DNA of 64,000 nt, taken from positions 496,001 to 560,000 of the forward strand of contig NZ_CP162133.1 of the NCBI RefSeq assembly GCF_040833955.1, written 5' to 3'. The notes under the pieces are model-generated. The model was given only the letters and a program-made list of their open reading frames with translations. It was not told where the DNA came from and did not search any database. A program made the translations under genes and the position numbers. This document shows positions 9,102 through 18,010 of the stretch, in pieces; position 1 is the first letter of the stretch; the number at the start of each line of letters is the position of its first letter. The DNA is from Leptospira sp. WS60.C2. GTDB taxonomy: Bacteria; Spirochaetota; Leptospiria; Leptospirales; Leptospiraceae.

Positions 9102-9527
9102 ATGTCAAAGCCATCCAAATACAAACATAAATTCATTCAACAAGTCGTCTGGGGTGAGATGGATGCGTTTGGTCACGTGAATAATGTAACATATGTTCGT
9201 TATTTTGAATCAGCTCGAGCCGATTATTTTACTAAAGAAGGTCTTTGGGATTCGCCTTTAAAACCAGTTCAGGCAGGACCCGTTCTCACTCACTTGGACA
9301 TGGACTATCGTAAACAAGTAGTTTTTCCTGCCACATTAGAAATCACACTGGAAGTAAATTCAATCTCTTCAAGGGCATTCTCAGTGATTTGTTCGATGTG
9401 GAATGAGGAAGGAGAATGTGTTCTAACAGGAAATGCTTCTTTTGTTTGGTTTGACTTCACCACGCAAAAACCGTCTGCATTACCTGAGTTATTTAAAACT
9501 AAATTTGGAAACACCAATTTGGTATGA
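9102..9527 (+). CDS. Hotdog-fold acyl-CoA thioesterase (4HBT family)
   Basis: This 141-residue hotdog protein carries the 4-hydroxybenzoyl-CoA thioesterase-type signature WGEMDAFGHVNNVTYVRYFE (about residues 17-36), in which the Asp is the usual catalytic residue. YbgC/FadM-like enzymes hydrolyse acyl-CoA or acyl-ACP thioesters; the exact substrate cannot be told from sequence. It lies 5 bp after the PBP gene and its stop overlaps the next start by 4 bp (ATGA), within the envelope operon. That position hints at a role in lipid turnover, which is inference. Confidence 0.8.
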   Translation: MSKPSKYKHKFIQQVVWGEMDAFGHVNNVTYVRYFESARADYFTKEGLWDSPLKPVQAGPVLTHLDMDYRKQVVFPATLEITLEVNSISSRAFSVICSMWNEEGECVLTGNASFVWFDFTTQKPSALPELFKTKFGNTNLV

Positions 9528-10807
9528 AAGCACAAAACATTCAAAAACGTTTTCAACTAGATGATGAGGTTCTTAAAATCTCACGAATTTGTCTTGTAGT
9601 CTTTTCTAGTTTTATCGGTTTTGGGATTTTTGCACCCGTAGATCAACTTGGGTTATACGATCCAAAATGGATACGAATCGTTCATGCTTTTATCACATTC
9701 AGTTTTTTTATTGCTACGTATTGGGTAGATTGGGTTCGAAAAAACATTCAATCCATAATGTTGATTTTCTTTTATACAATGAGTGCCCATTCTCTCATTT
9801 TATTGTATTGGAATTCGTTATACATAGGTTACTTGGTAGGAATGATCTTGGTGCTTTCTTGTATTGGAGTAAGTTTTGTCGATAGAAGATCACTCGTTTC
9901 CTATCTTGGCACTGTTACATCATTTGGAATTTTAGTAGGAATATATACGAAAGAACATCAAGTGGATTTGTCATTGTATCTTTCTGCCATCATCACACCA
10001 GCTTTAGTATCCTATTTAACGCTCAATATACGACTTAGCTCTGTTGAGAAATTGAGAGTATCAGAATCGCAACTCAAAAAATTTCAAGATCGAATGTTAA
10101 ATGAATTGGAATTGGCTAACGAAACACAATCCAATTTGGTCACAACCGATTGGCCAAAAAAGAAAGGGATTAAAATTCATTCTTTTTTTCGTTCATTTGA
10201 CCAAGTGGGTGGGGATGCCATTAGTTATTTGGAACGAGAAGATGGTAAGATGGCTTTGTTTTTTGCGGATGTATCTGGTCATGGAATCGCATCTGCTATG
10301 GTCTCCGCAATGGCCATCCTTGCATTTAAAATTCATGGAAACAGTATCCAACCTTCCGAATGTTTAAAATCAATTCATGATGATTTACAAACTTTGGTAC
10401 CCAATAACCATATCAGTGCTTGCGTGATTTATGTTGATTTAGAAACAAAAGACATCAAGTATTCTATAGCAGGTCATCCTCCTATCATCCACATAACTCA
10501 GGAGAAAGGCCCTAAATTTTTGGAAGGAATGGGAACTCTGATTGTTTCCTTTTTGAAACCGCAGTTAAAAAACTACCAACTGTCTTTGGAAGCTGGTGAT
10601 CGTGTTTTGTTGTATTCTGATGGAATTTTGGAAGTTTTCGATGAATCTGGCAATATGTTCGGTGAGGAACATTTGTTTGATTCCATTAAAAATCATTCTG
10701 ACAAAAAAGGTGATGAATTTTTAAATGCTATTTATGAAGACTCTATGTCCTTTTCGGCAAAACGGATTTCGGATGATATGAGTATGTTATTATTGGAAAT
10801 ACAATGA
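9524..10807 (+). CDS. Membrane-bound PP2C (SpoIIE/RsbU-type) serine phosphatase
   Basis: This 427-residue protein has an N-terminal membrane domain of about five or six helices (residues 20-170), a short coiled-coil linker (about 172-200) and a C-terminal PP2C-like SpoIIE domain. Metal-binding motifs are visible: VGGDAIS, FADVSGHG, LYSDGILE and SDDMSMLLL. Such enzymes usually dephosphorylate anti-anti-sigma factors or STAS-domain partners. No partner gene lies next to it. The start overlaps the thioesterase stop (ATGA) and the stop overlaps the lptF/G-like start (ATGA), giving strong translational coupling. Confidence 0.85.
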   Translation: MKAQNIQKRFQLDDEVLKISRICLVVFSSFIGFGIFAPVDQLGLYDPKWIRIVHAFITFSFFIATYWVDWVRKNIQSIMLIFFYTMSAHSLILLYWNSLYIGYLVGMILVLSCIGVSFVDRRSLVSYLGTVTSFGILVGIYTKEHQVDLSLYLSAIITPALVSYLTLNIRLSSVEKLRVSESQLKKFQDRMLNELELANETQSNLVTTDWPKKKGIKIHSFFRSFDQVGGDAISYLEREDGKMALFFADVSGHGIASAMVSAMAILAFKIHGNSIQPSECLKSIHDDLQTLVPNNHISACVIYVDLETKDIKYSIAGHPPIIHITQEKGPKFLEGMGTLIVSFLKPQLKNYQLSLEAGDRVLLYSDGILEVFDESGNMFGEEHLFDSIKNHSDKKGDEFLNAIYEDSMSFSAKRISDDMSMLLLEIQ

Positions 10808-11940
10808 ACCTTATTTTAGCTCCGTTTCTCTGGTTCAAAAGAGAGTTTATCCCATTTCGAACGTTAGACAGGTATTTATTTTTCGATTTTTTTAAAACAT
10901 TCCTTGGCACACTCATCATGCTCACTTCGATGATTGTGATTTATAAATTTACAGATGTGATGAAATATCTTGTTTCATCGAAAGTAAACCAATCGCATGT
11001 ATATTTACACGTTTTGTATTCTTTACCTTCCATGGTGGACCAAGTTGTTGCACCAGCGTTAATGTTCTCTGTTTGTTTTGTCATAGGTCAGTTTAGCGTT
11101 AACAAGGAACTGGTGGCAATGATGGTTGCTGGTGTATCTTTCATAAGAATCATCACACCAATTTTATTTTTTGGAATTGTAATATGGTTACTAATGACTC
11201 TTTTTGGTCAGACAGTAGTCATTCCTGCCAATAAAACAGCTCAGATTGAATTTAGTATCATGGCAAAGGGTTCCAATCGTTTGATCGATTTTGTTTACCA
11301 ACTACATATCAAAGGTAAAAAAGGTTTCTATTACGTCTATTGGATTGATGAAAAGGAAAATACCGTAAAAGGCGGGTTTAATTACATTGAAATCACTCCG
11401 GATGGTTTTCCTACTTACACAGTTTCTTCCCAAAAGGCAAAATTCATTCCCAATCCACATAGTTGGGTGTTATATGATGCAGAAGAAGTAAGATTTAATG
11501 AAAATTTGGAACTTGTTTCGAGAACCAAATATGCCGAGAAAACATATGATTTCCCAGAAGACTTAGCGTATTTTTCAAAGCCAGTACGCAATCCAGAAGA
11601 AATGAATTTTTTTGAACTCGCTGATGAAATTGAATCTCGCATCACGAAAGGAATTCCCTATCGAAATGTGATTGTGCAACAACATATGGCGTTTGCGATG
11701 CCTCTTATGTCATTTGTGGTAGTTACGCTTGGGGCACTTGCGGGAGCAATCACCAAACGATCCGCAGGTGTAGCAAGTCTTGGGTTAACGATTGCGGTAG
11801 TATTACTATATTATATTTTAAATTCTACCGCAAAAACATTGGCGGAAAATGGTGCACTACCCATTTGGATTGGAATGTGGGTGACTCCTGTTTTATTCAC
11901 CTCTGCGGCCTATTATTTATACCGAAAGATGAATATTTAG
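10804..11940 (+). CDS. LptF/LptG-family lipopolysaccharide export permease (YjgP/YjgQ)
   Basis: LptF and LptG are the membrane permeases of the LPS transporter LptB2FGC. This 378-residue protein has the family layout: three N-terminal membrane helices with LDRYLFFDFFKTFLGTLIML at the start, a periplasmic beta-jellyroll-like part (about residues 150-270), and three C-terminal helices beginning about residue 300. The sequence does not clearly separate LptF from LptG. It is the last gene of the plus-strand operon, coupled by an ATGA overlap to the phosphatase. A second permease and lptB are not in the window. Confidence 0.85.
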   Translation: MNLILAPFLWFKREFIPFRTLDRYLFFDFFKTFLGTLIMLTSMIVIYKFTDVMKYLVSSKVNQSHVYLHVLYSLPSMVDQVVAPALMFSVCFVIGQFSVNKELVAMMVAGVSFIRIITPILFFGIVIWLLMTLFGQTVVIPANKTAQIEFSIMAKGSNRLIDFVYQLHIKGKKGFYYVYWIDEKENTVKGGFNYIEITPDGFPTYTVSSQKAKFIPNPHSWVLYDAEEVRFNENLELVSRTKYAEKTYDFPEDLAYFSKPVRNPEEMNFFELADEIESRITKGIPYRNVIVQQHMAFAMPLMSFVVVTLGALAGAITKRSAGVASLGLTIAVVLLYYILNSTAKTLAENGALPIWIGMWVTPVLFTSAAYYLYRKMNI

Positions 11941-11977
11941 TATCGATTCAAAATAGAAAGATTGATCGTACAGCTTT

Positions 11978-12016
11978 AAAAAAAACACCTCCCCATTCGG
12001 ATTCCGAAAGGAAGGT
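11978..12016 (-). terminator. Rho-independent terminator of the DprE1-like gene
   Basis: Read on the minus strand, a stem of about 13 bp with one bulged T (outer ACCTTCCT with GGGGAGGT, inner TTCGG with CCGAA, loop AAT) is followed by GTTTTTTTT. It lies about 33 bp past the stop of the minus-strand oxidase gene ending at 12049. On the plus strand there is no T-run after the stem, so it should act mainly on the minus strand. Confidence 0.8.
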
Positions 12017-12048
12017 ACTCTTAATCCATCAAAACGAAAAAAATATTC

Positions 12049-13497
12049 TTATTCGTTTTCTGTTAAAAACACTCTTTTATACAAATCCGTTTGTAAAATT
12101 CCTTTCGGATCATACTTTTTCTTTAATGAGTAAAACTTCTTTAAGTTTTCTTTCGGGAAATAAGACTCCATCACTCGTTTGCGAAGAGTGGAATCTTTCG
12201 CAAAATAAAATCTTCCTTTGTGTTTTAAGACAATCTCATCAAGTTCGTGACATAGGGACCAAAGTTTTTCACGGTTACTTTTGGTAACGGGAAAGTCCAT
12301 TGCCATAGAAAATCCATCCACCGCATGCGTGAGTAGGAATGGATCTGGTTTGTGTTTTTTAAAAACAGACAAGTAATTCACAATTCCACGTTCCTGACAT
12401 TTGGTGAATATTTCACGAAATGCTTGTTTGGCGTTTTCTTTGGGAATGAACACTTGGTATTGGATCATGGCTCCAGGTTTGTAAACGAACTTCCAATTGG
12501 GAACATAGTCTAGTAAAAACGCATATTCTGCATGCCCTTGGTAATAAGCCTTGTTGTTCACCAAAATACTGGCGATACATTTAGCTAAATTGATCATACG
12601 CATTCCAAAATTGAAACTGAAAGGACGCATTAGGATCCACATCCATTTTTTAGGAATCACGTAGAACAAACGGGAAGGGAGGTGTTGTCTTTCTAATAAA
12701 CAATTTCCAGGAAAGTCTGGATCCTCACCTTCTTTCAAATTGGTTGCTTTGTGGATTTGACCGCGACCAAGAGATTTTCCAGAAGCAAAGGCATCTATCC
12801 AACCCACCAAATAATCTGCCGTTTTGTAATGTTCTTCAAAGTAATCAAATAACTCATCAAAGTTACGCACATACACTGGATCAATTTTCATCTTTCCAGA
12901 ATAGATCGGTTTCATTTTGATTTGCACTGTCAAAAAGCAACCTAACATTCCAAAGCCGGAAATTGCTGAATAAAACAGATCCGCATTTTTTTTAGGAGAA
13001 CAAACTAAAATATCACCTTTTGCGGTTAAGAAGGTAAATTCTTTGATGTGCTCCCCAATCGTTCCCACTTTGAAATTGTTTTTTCCATGAATGTTCATGG
13101 AGAGGGCACCACCAAGGGTCGGCATCATTGTTCCGGAAACCACAGGTGGCCAAAATCCATTTTCAATTCCAGTTTCCCAAAGGTCTTTGATACGAGCTCC
13201 AGATTGGACCGTCATAACACCCGTTTTTAAATTAAAATCTAATACCTTGTTAAAACGAGTTAAATCTAAAACAATCCCATCAGTGTTGGTAGAAGCATCA
13301 CCATAACTACATCCACCACCACGTAACGCAACTTTGGTGCCAGTTTGGTTGGCCCAAACAAAAAGTTCTTTGATCTCTTCTTCTGTTTCAGGTCGAAATA
13401 CGGGAGACATGGAAAAGGAACTCATTCCCCATGCTTCCACCTTTTCAGTTTTCGGGACTTTAATATTGGGAAGGGATTTTGTTTTTTTAGCTACCAT
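12049..13497 (-). CDS. DprE1-like FAD-dependent oxidase (decaprenylphosphoryl-ribose 2'-oxidase family)
   Basis: This 482-residue flavoprotein has an FAD_binding_4 domain followed by an ALO-type C-terminal domain. [11 protein letters not shown] (about residues 59-69) and [17 protein letters not shown] (about 133-149) closely resemble mycobacterial DprE1, as does the C-terminal [13 protein letters not shown], whose Lys matches the DprE1 active-site lysine. DprE1 oxidises the 2'-hydroxyl of a polyprenyl-phosphate ribose, and DprE2 reduces the keto product to the arabinose epimer. The SDR gene ending 1 bp upstream on the same strand fits the DprE2 role. Where mycobacterial DprE1 carries the benzothiazinone-reactive Cys in GWNVCVDF, this protein reads GFSMAMDF. 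The actual substrate here is unknown; Leptospira is not known to make arabinogalactan. Confidence 0.75.
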   Translation of the reverse strand: MVAKKTKSLPNIKVPKTEKVEAWGMSSFSMSPVFRPETEEEIKELFVWANQTGTKVALRGGGCSYGDASTNTDGIVLDLTRFNKVLDFNLKTGVMTVQSGARIKDLWETGIENGFWPPVVSGTMMPTLGGALSMNIHGKNNFKVGTIGEHIKEFTFLTAKGDILVCSPKKNADLFYSAISGFGMLGCFLTVQIKMKPIYSGKMKIDPVYVRNFDELFDYFEEHYKTADYLVGWIDAFASGKSLGRGQIHKATNLKEGEDPDFPGNCLLERQHLPSRLFYVIPKKWMWILMRPFSFNFGMRMINLAKCIASILVNNKAYYQGHAEYAFLLDYVPNWKFVYKPGAMIQYQVFIPKENAKQAFREIFTKCQERGIVNYLSVFKKHKPDPFLLTHAVDGFSMAMDFPVTKSNREKLWSLCHELDEIVLKHKGRFYFAKDSTLRKRVMESYFPKENLKKFYSLKKKYDPKGILQTDLYKRVFLTENE

Positions 13498-13498
13498 G

Positions 13499-14251
13499 TT
13501 AGATACTCAGCTTTTTAAAAATAAAGTTGGGAATGTTTCGTATGATAAGAGCTACCAGTGCCCAAATTCCTGGAACAAAGGCTTCGTCTTTTCCACTTGC
13601 AACAATAGAGCGAATTTTTTCAGCTGCTTCGTCTGCAGAGATTGCTTTTAACAAACCTTTTTCAGGTAATGATAATCCTTCGGTCATTTCTGTTTTGACA
13701 AAACCTGGTTTAATCGTTGTTACTTGCACATTTACTTCAGAAAGTCGGTTTCGGAGAGCTTCTAGATAGGTATTCAGTCCCGCTTTGGAAGTGTTATAAA
13801 CAGGATTTCCTTTTCTTCCTCTTTCCCCTGCAATCGAGGAGATTCCGATGATTTTACCTGATTTTTGTTTGGTAAAATATGTTGCAACGGGATTGAGAAA
13901 CGCAACAGCACCTAAAAGATTTACGTTTAACATTTCTAAATCTTTTTTTGTATTGTATTCTTCCTTTTTTATGTCTGGCATCACACCGGAAGCAAAATAC
14001 ACTTCGTCCACTCCACCGAGGAGTGAGACTGCTTTCTGAAACGTTTTTTCCGCTGAGGAAACTTGAGTCACATCGAAGACTAAAGGGAAGGCTCTTTTCT
14101 CTTTGGAAGAGTTGGCTTTTTTGGCAATAGATTCCAGGGCTTTTTCCCTTCGCGCTAAAAGGACCACTGAGGATCCAGCGTTCAATTCTTGTTCAGCAAT
14201 AGCTTTTCCGATCCCACTCGAGGCACCGACGACGATTATTTTTTTCCCCAT
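13499..14251 (-). CDS. Short-chain dehydrogenase, DprE2-like
   Basis: This 250-residue classical SDR has the nucleotide-binding motif VVGASSGIG (about residues 7-15), the structural motif resembling NNAG replaced by ASG (about 87-89), a serine in ISSIAG (about 137-142) and the catalytic YNTSK (Tyr about 152, Lys about 156). I chose ATG 14251 ([13 protein letters not shown]); the longer open frame is an artefact. It is followed 1 bp later by the DprE1-like oxidase, so the pair may carry out a two-step epimerisation of a lipid-linked sugar. The SDR alone would be unassignable; the function rests on context. Confidence 0.7.
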   Translation of the reverse strand: MGKKIIVVGASSGIGKAIAEQELNAGSSVVLLARREKALESIAKKANSSKEKRAFPLVFDVTQVSSAEKTFQKAVSLLGGVDEVYFASGVMPDIKKEEYNTKKDLEMLNVNLLGAVAFLNPVATYFTKQKSGKIIGISSIAGERGRKGNPVYNTSKAGLNTYLEALRNRLSEVNVQVTTIKPGFVKTEMTEGLSLPEKGLLKAISADEAAEKIRSIVASGKDEAFVPGIWALVALIIRNIPNFIFKKLSI

Positions 14252-14302
14252 GTTTACGTTTTTTTGGTTTAATCGAATCTGGCAAGTGGTTTCAATAGGG
14301 TT

Positions 14303-14803
14303 GTGCCCGTAAATGAAAGAATCCTGATCGACGGGATGAATTTGATGTATAAATTTCCTGACCTGGCATTTTGTTTGGGCGAATATCGCCTCCAAGATGC
14401 GAGAATTGGATTACTTGTTCATTTAAAACGCCATTTTCCGGATCTGGGACATCGCAAAGTCCTCGTTTTTTTTGACGGAAAGAAAGAGTTACTTTCTGAG
14501 TGTTATTCGGAGGAGTGGGAAGGATTCTCCATTCATTACAGCCATGAAAAAAAAGCAGATGAACTGATCATTGGATATTTAAACTTTTGTGAAGTACCTT
14601 CTCAATGTTTGGTGATAACGTCCGACAAGGAAATACTCAGTTTTGCAAGAAGGCTTCGTGCAAAACGAAAGTCTTCAGAAGAATTTTATGCCGAATGGAT
14701 TAAACGAGAAACAGAAGTGGATGAAACAGAGTTTAATCACCTGAAAGAAGGATTGACACCAAGTTCTGAAAGCGATTACTGGGAGAGACAATTCCTTCCT
14801 TGA
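14303..14803 (+). CDS. NYN-domain (YacP-like) predicted ribonuclease
   Basis: This 166-residue protein starts with GTG at 14303. [15 protein letters not shown] (about residues 7-21), [10 protein letters not shown] (about 53-62) and [14 protein letters not shown] (about 101-114) match the PIN-like NYN/YacP fold, with the conserved acidic residues in DGMN, DG and SDKE. YacP is a ribosome- and mRNA-linked endonuclease in Bacillus; the role here is inferred from the fold. The gene is divergent from the DprE2-like gene with only about 50 bp between them, and the MBOAT gene starts one base after its stop. Confidence 0.7.
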   Translation: MPVNERILIDGMNLMYKFPDLAFCLGEYRLQDARIGLLVHLKRHFPDLGHRKVLVFFDGKKELLSECYSEEWEGFSIHYSHEKKADELIIGYLNFCEVPSQCLVITSDKEILSFARRLRAKRKSSEEFYAEWIKRETEVDETEFNHLKEGLTPSSESDYWERQFLP

Positions 14804-14804
14804 T

Positions 14805-16283
14805 ATGTTGTTCAATTCAATACCATTTTTAATCTTCTTTTCGGTCGTTTACCTATTTTATTGGGCCATTCCCAAACAATTTCGTAAGGGCTTTTTGCTT
14901 TTCGCTGGAATCAGTTTTTATGCCTATTTTTCTTTGGCACTTACTGCCCACTTTCTCATAGTCATCACCATCAATTACATTCTATATCGAAAAATCCAAT
15001 CAACACCGACTAGGTTTTGGGTGGGACTCACTGTTTCCCTTAATTTGATTAACCTTGGATTTTTTAAGTATGTGTATTTTTTTAGTAAGGTTCTTGCAGA
15101 CCTTACAAGTTATCCTTTTTTCCAACAAGTTCCAAACTTAATTCATATCGCTCTACCGCTTGCGATTAGTTTTTACACCTTCCAAGTAATTGCCGCGGCA
15201 GTTGACACGTATCGGAATCCAAGTCTCCCTCCTGTGAAGGTGGAGGACTACTTTTTGTTTGTCGCGTTTTTTCCTGTGTTGATTGCAGGACCAATCATGC
15301 GAATGTCTGATTTTTTTCCTAATTTGGACAAACTAACGCCAAGCAAAGAAAAGATGTATCGTGCATCGTATTTGATGATGTCTGGACTCGTAAAGAAAGT
15401 GTTAGTCGCTGATCCAATGTCTCTAACGATTTCACCTGTGTTTAATGCACCAGCAGAATACGATTCCTTTTCTTTGTTCATAGCTGGTATTTGTTATGCC
15501 ATCCAAGTGTTCAGTGATTTTTCAGGACTCACTGATATGGCAAGATCAGTCGCATTGTATTTGGGATTTGAAACACCGGAAAATTTTAAGGCACCGTTTT
15601 TCTCACTATCTGGAAGAGAGTTGTGGAAGAGATGGCATATCACTCTTTCTTTTTGGTTACGTGATTATATTTATTTTCCTTTGGGTGGATCGAAAAAAGG
15701 GGAACTTAGAACTTATCTCAATTTAATCATTATCATGACGTTAGGTGGTTTTTGGCATGGTGCCGATTATACCTTCATTTGTTGGGGATTTTATTGGGGA
15801 GTGATCTTGGCTGGTGAACGTCTGTTGGAAGATCGTTTGGGCTTAAAATTAACACCACAGAAAAACAAATTCCTAATTGTTTTAAAGGCATGCATTGTTT
15901 TTGTTATCTTTTCCATATCGGGACTCATGTTTCGATCTAATAATGCGACAAATATGATAGATCACTTCTATGGAATTTTTACACATTTTTCTAATAGTTT
16001 GGAGAGAATGTTACATGGAAGTACAAATGAATGGCTTATTTCGGCAACGTCTCTCTTGGGGGAAGGTTCTTCTTTTCGTTACTTACACATTGAAAATTTA
16101 GAACGAATTTTTTATACTTCATTTGCTGTTTTATTTTTTCATCACATCCAGTATGTTCCTGAATTCTGGGAAAGGTTACGCAAACATGATGTTTGGCTCG
16201 TCCCCGTTCTTGGAGTTATCACTATCTTTTTACTCGCTACTCTTTCTCAAGATGGTGGTGAGTTTATCTACTATCGTTTTTAG
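14805..16283 (+). CDS. MBOAT-family membrane O-acyltransferase (AlgI-like)
   Basis: This 492-residue polytopic protein has about ten membrane helices. The MBOAT core is clear: ELWKRWHITLSFWLRDYIYF with a conserved His at about 278, PLGGSKKG, and GGFWHGADYTF with the catalytic His at about 318. AlgI/PatA/DltB-like members transfer acyl groups across the membrane onto exported polysaccharides or glycans. The next gene, 9 bp downstream, encodes a DUF1574/SGNH-like partner, the usual arrangement for an acyl-transfer pair. The acceptor is unknown. Confidence 0.9.
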   Translation: MLFNSIPFLIFFSVVYLFYWAIPKQFRKGFLLFAGISFYAYFSLALTAHFLIVITINYILYRKIQSTPTRFWVGLTVSLNLINLGFFKYVYFFSKVLADLTSYPFFQQVPNLIHIALPLAISFYTFQVIAAAVDTYRNPSLPPVKVEDYFLFVAFFPVLIAGPIMRMSDFFPNLDKLTPSKEKMYRASYLMMSGLVKKVLVADPMSLTISPVFNAPAEYDSFSLFIAGICYAIQVFSDFSGLTDMARSVALYLGFETPENFKAPFFSLSGRELWKRWHITLSFWLRDYIYFPLGGSKKGELRTYLNLIIIMTLGGFWHGADYTFICWGFYWGVILAGERLLEDRLGLKLTPQKNKFLIVLKACIVFVIFSISGLMFRSNNATNMIDHFYGIFTHFSNSLERMLHGSTNEWLISATSLLGEGSSFRYLHIENLERIFYTSFAVLFFHHIQYVPEFWERLRKHDVWLVPVLGVITIFLLATLSQDGGEFIYYRF

Positions 16284-16292
16284 GAGGAACCA

Positions 16293-17390
16293 GTGGATTT
16301 AATTCGAAATCGTTATTTGTTCGTCCCATTCCTAGTTGTGTTTTTGACATTCTGTTTGGATAAATTACTTCTTTTAGAGAATGTTCATACCTACTTCTCA
16401 AAATCTTTATCTGATATCAATTATATTCAGAAGAATGAGTTGTACGAAGATTTAAAAGAATACTTAGCTCGTAAAGATCGAGATAAGGTTCTCGTTTACT
16501 TTGGAAATTCAAGAGCTTTGCTGTTTGATAATGATTACATTCACAAAAAATACCCAGGTTGGGTGATGTTTAATTTCTCTGTGCCTGGCGGAAAACCAGA
16601 TTATGTTCTTCAATGGATGGAACAATTTGCGAAAGACGAAGTAAAGCCAGATTTCTTTTTATTTGATCATTCAGTGGAAATGTTTAATTCTGCTGCTACT
16701 TTAAAAGTAGATGAAACATTAACCAATGGACTCAATGTTTCATTTGTATTAAAACATTTTTCTCTATTTTCCGCTGATGAAATTTCAACACTTATCGCAA
16801 AGCGAATGTTTCGTGCCTATCAATACCGACCGAAATTAGAGGTCATTCTTACTAGAGCCAAGAATAAGGATATTTTACTATATCCTTATCGAAATTTACG
16901 AAATAATTTGATGGCAAATTTAAAGAAAGGAAAAGGTTCAGCAATGACTCCTGGAACTCACGAAGCCGTGTTACCTCCTGAGTTATTAAAAAAATCAGCC
17001 TTTGGTGACTTTCATTCCTATTTGGTACCATTTCGATTTTCTGAAAATATCTTAAGTTTCACCGAACAATCATTAGAACTTGCGAAACAGTTAAATGTTC
17101 CTTCTGCTGTGATTTGGGTCAGACTTTCTCTGCCATATATGGATCATATCCGTCATATGAAAGTATCAGTGGGAGAAGGAAAAGAAGGTACTGTTTATGA
17201 AGATTGGTATCCACGAATGATCGAATACCATAAACAAAACGGGATACCCTTTTGGAATATGAATGATGATCCATCATATACCTGCAATGAGTTTAGTGAT
17301 GCAGGCCATATGTCACCGTCATGTTATGACGAGTATACGGATTATATTTTTAATAAACTACATCAGTCCTTTGTGATGGGAGCGCGATAA
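16293..17390 (+). CDS. DUF1574-family exported protein, MBOAT partner (AlgJ/DltD-like)
   Basis: This 365-residue protein starts at GTG 16293 with a strong AGGAGG at 16282-16287. One N-terminal membrane helix (about residues 8-25) precedes a periplasmic domain with VLVYFGNSRALLFDNDY (about 66-82), the GDS-like block of an SGNH hydrolase fold in which the Ser is the likely nucleophile. FSDAGHMSP near the C-terminus (about 334-342) supplies the Asp/His pair. DUF1574 is known mostly from Leptospira. Together with the upstream MBOAT it probably forms an O-acetylation pair like AlgI-AlgJ. The last 28 bp overlap the converging minus-strand gene. Confidence 0.75.
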   Translation: MDLIRNRYLFVPFLVVFLTFCLDKLLLLENVHTYFSKSLSDINYIQKNELYEDLKEYLARKDRDKVLVYFGNSRALLFDNDYIHKKYPGWVMFNFSVPGGKPDYVLQWMEQFAKDEVKPDFFLFDHSVEMFNSAATLKVDETLTNGLNVSFVLKHFSLFSADEISTLIAKRMFRAYQYRPKLEVILTRAKNKDILLYPYRNLRNNLMANLKKGKGSAMTPGTHEAVLPPELLKKSAFGDFHSYLVPFRFSENILSFTEQSLELAKQLNVPSAVIWVRLSLPYMDHIRHMKVSVGEGKEGTVYEDWYPRMIEYHKQNGIPFWNMNDDPSYTCNEFSDAGHMSPSCYDEYTDYIFNKLHQSFVMGAR

Positions 17391-17959
17391 AATTCGGTTC
17401 GATTCTGGATGTCATTTGGTGAAAGTTTTTCAGAATCAGTCGGATTGGTTTTGATTGGATTTTGGGGTTGTGGTTTGGTTTGGTTTTCTTTATCAACCGA
17501 ATAACCATAATAGTATCCATGTACAATTTCCACAACAGCTACAGGTGCATCTGAATTGGTATTTAGGATTTCAATTGTAATTTCGTCGGGAGGAGCAAGG
17601 AGTTCGAATACCCATTGTGATTCCCCTTCGATTTTTTCCTTTCGAAGGATGGTTGGATTTTCATTTTGTCCGTTTCCTGCGTAAACAGTTAAAACCCATT
17701 CTTTCAATTTACCATCGGTTGCGACACCAATTCCGATTGATTGAGGTGATGCTTCACTTGCTTTTAGATCAAACCGAATGGCACCACCTTTGGCAACCGC
17801 ACCATAAAGTCTTTTTTTGGAAAGAGTCGGATAGAGGGCTAAATCTTGGATACGAGTTGTCACATCCTTAACGTTTTGGTTTAGGACAGATGGTTCGGAA
17901 TACAAAGTTTGTAAGCTTAAAAAAAAGATTCCAAGAAGTAGATAGAACGGATGTCTCAT
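17363..17959 (-). CDS. Exported hypothetical protein
   Basis: The 198-residue protein from ATG 17959 begins MRHPFYLLLGIFFLSLQTLYSEP, a clear signal peptide ending at about residue 22. The mature part looks like a beta-rich domain (KRLYGAVAKGGAIRFDLKAS; WVLTVYAGNGQNENP) and the C-terminus is Pro/Asn/Thr-rich and probably disordered. It is the last gene of the minus-strand operon with the cyclase and FecR genes, 51 bp after the preceding stop. Its final 28 bp overlap the DUF1574 gene tail-to-tail. The function is unknown. Confidence 0.6.
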   Translation of the reverse strand: MRHPFYLLLGIFFLSLQTLYSEPSVLNQNVKDVTTRIQDLALYPTLSKKRLYGAVAKGGAIRFDLKASEASPQSIGIGVATDGKLKEWVLTVYAGNGQNENPTILRKEKIEGESQWVFELLAPPDEITIEILNTNSDAPVAVVEIVHGYYYGYSVDKENQTKPQPQNPIKTNPTDSEKLSPNDIQNRTEFYRAPITKD

Positions 17960-18010
17960 TCTCTTAATTGGACTAAAAAAGGGATTCCTTACAAGCAAAA
18001 GATCGTAATT

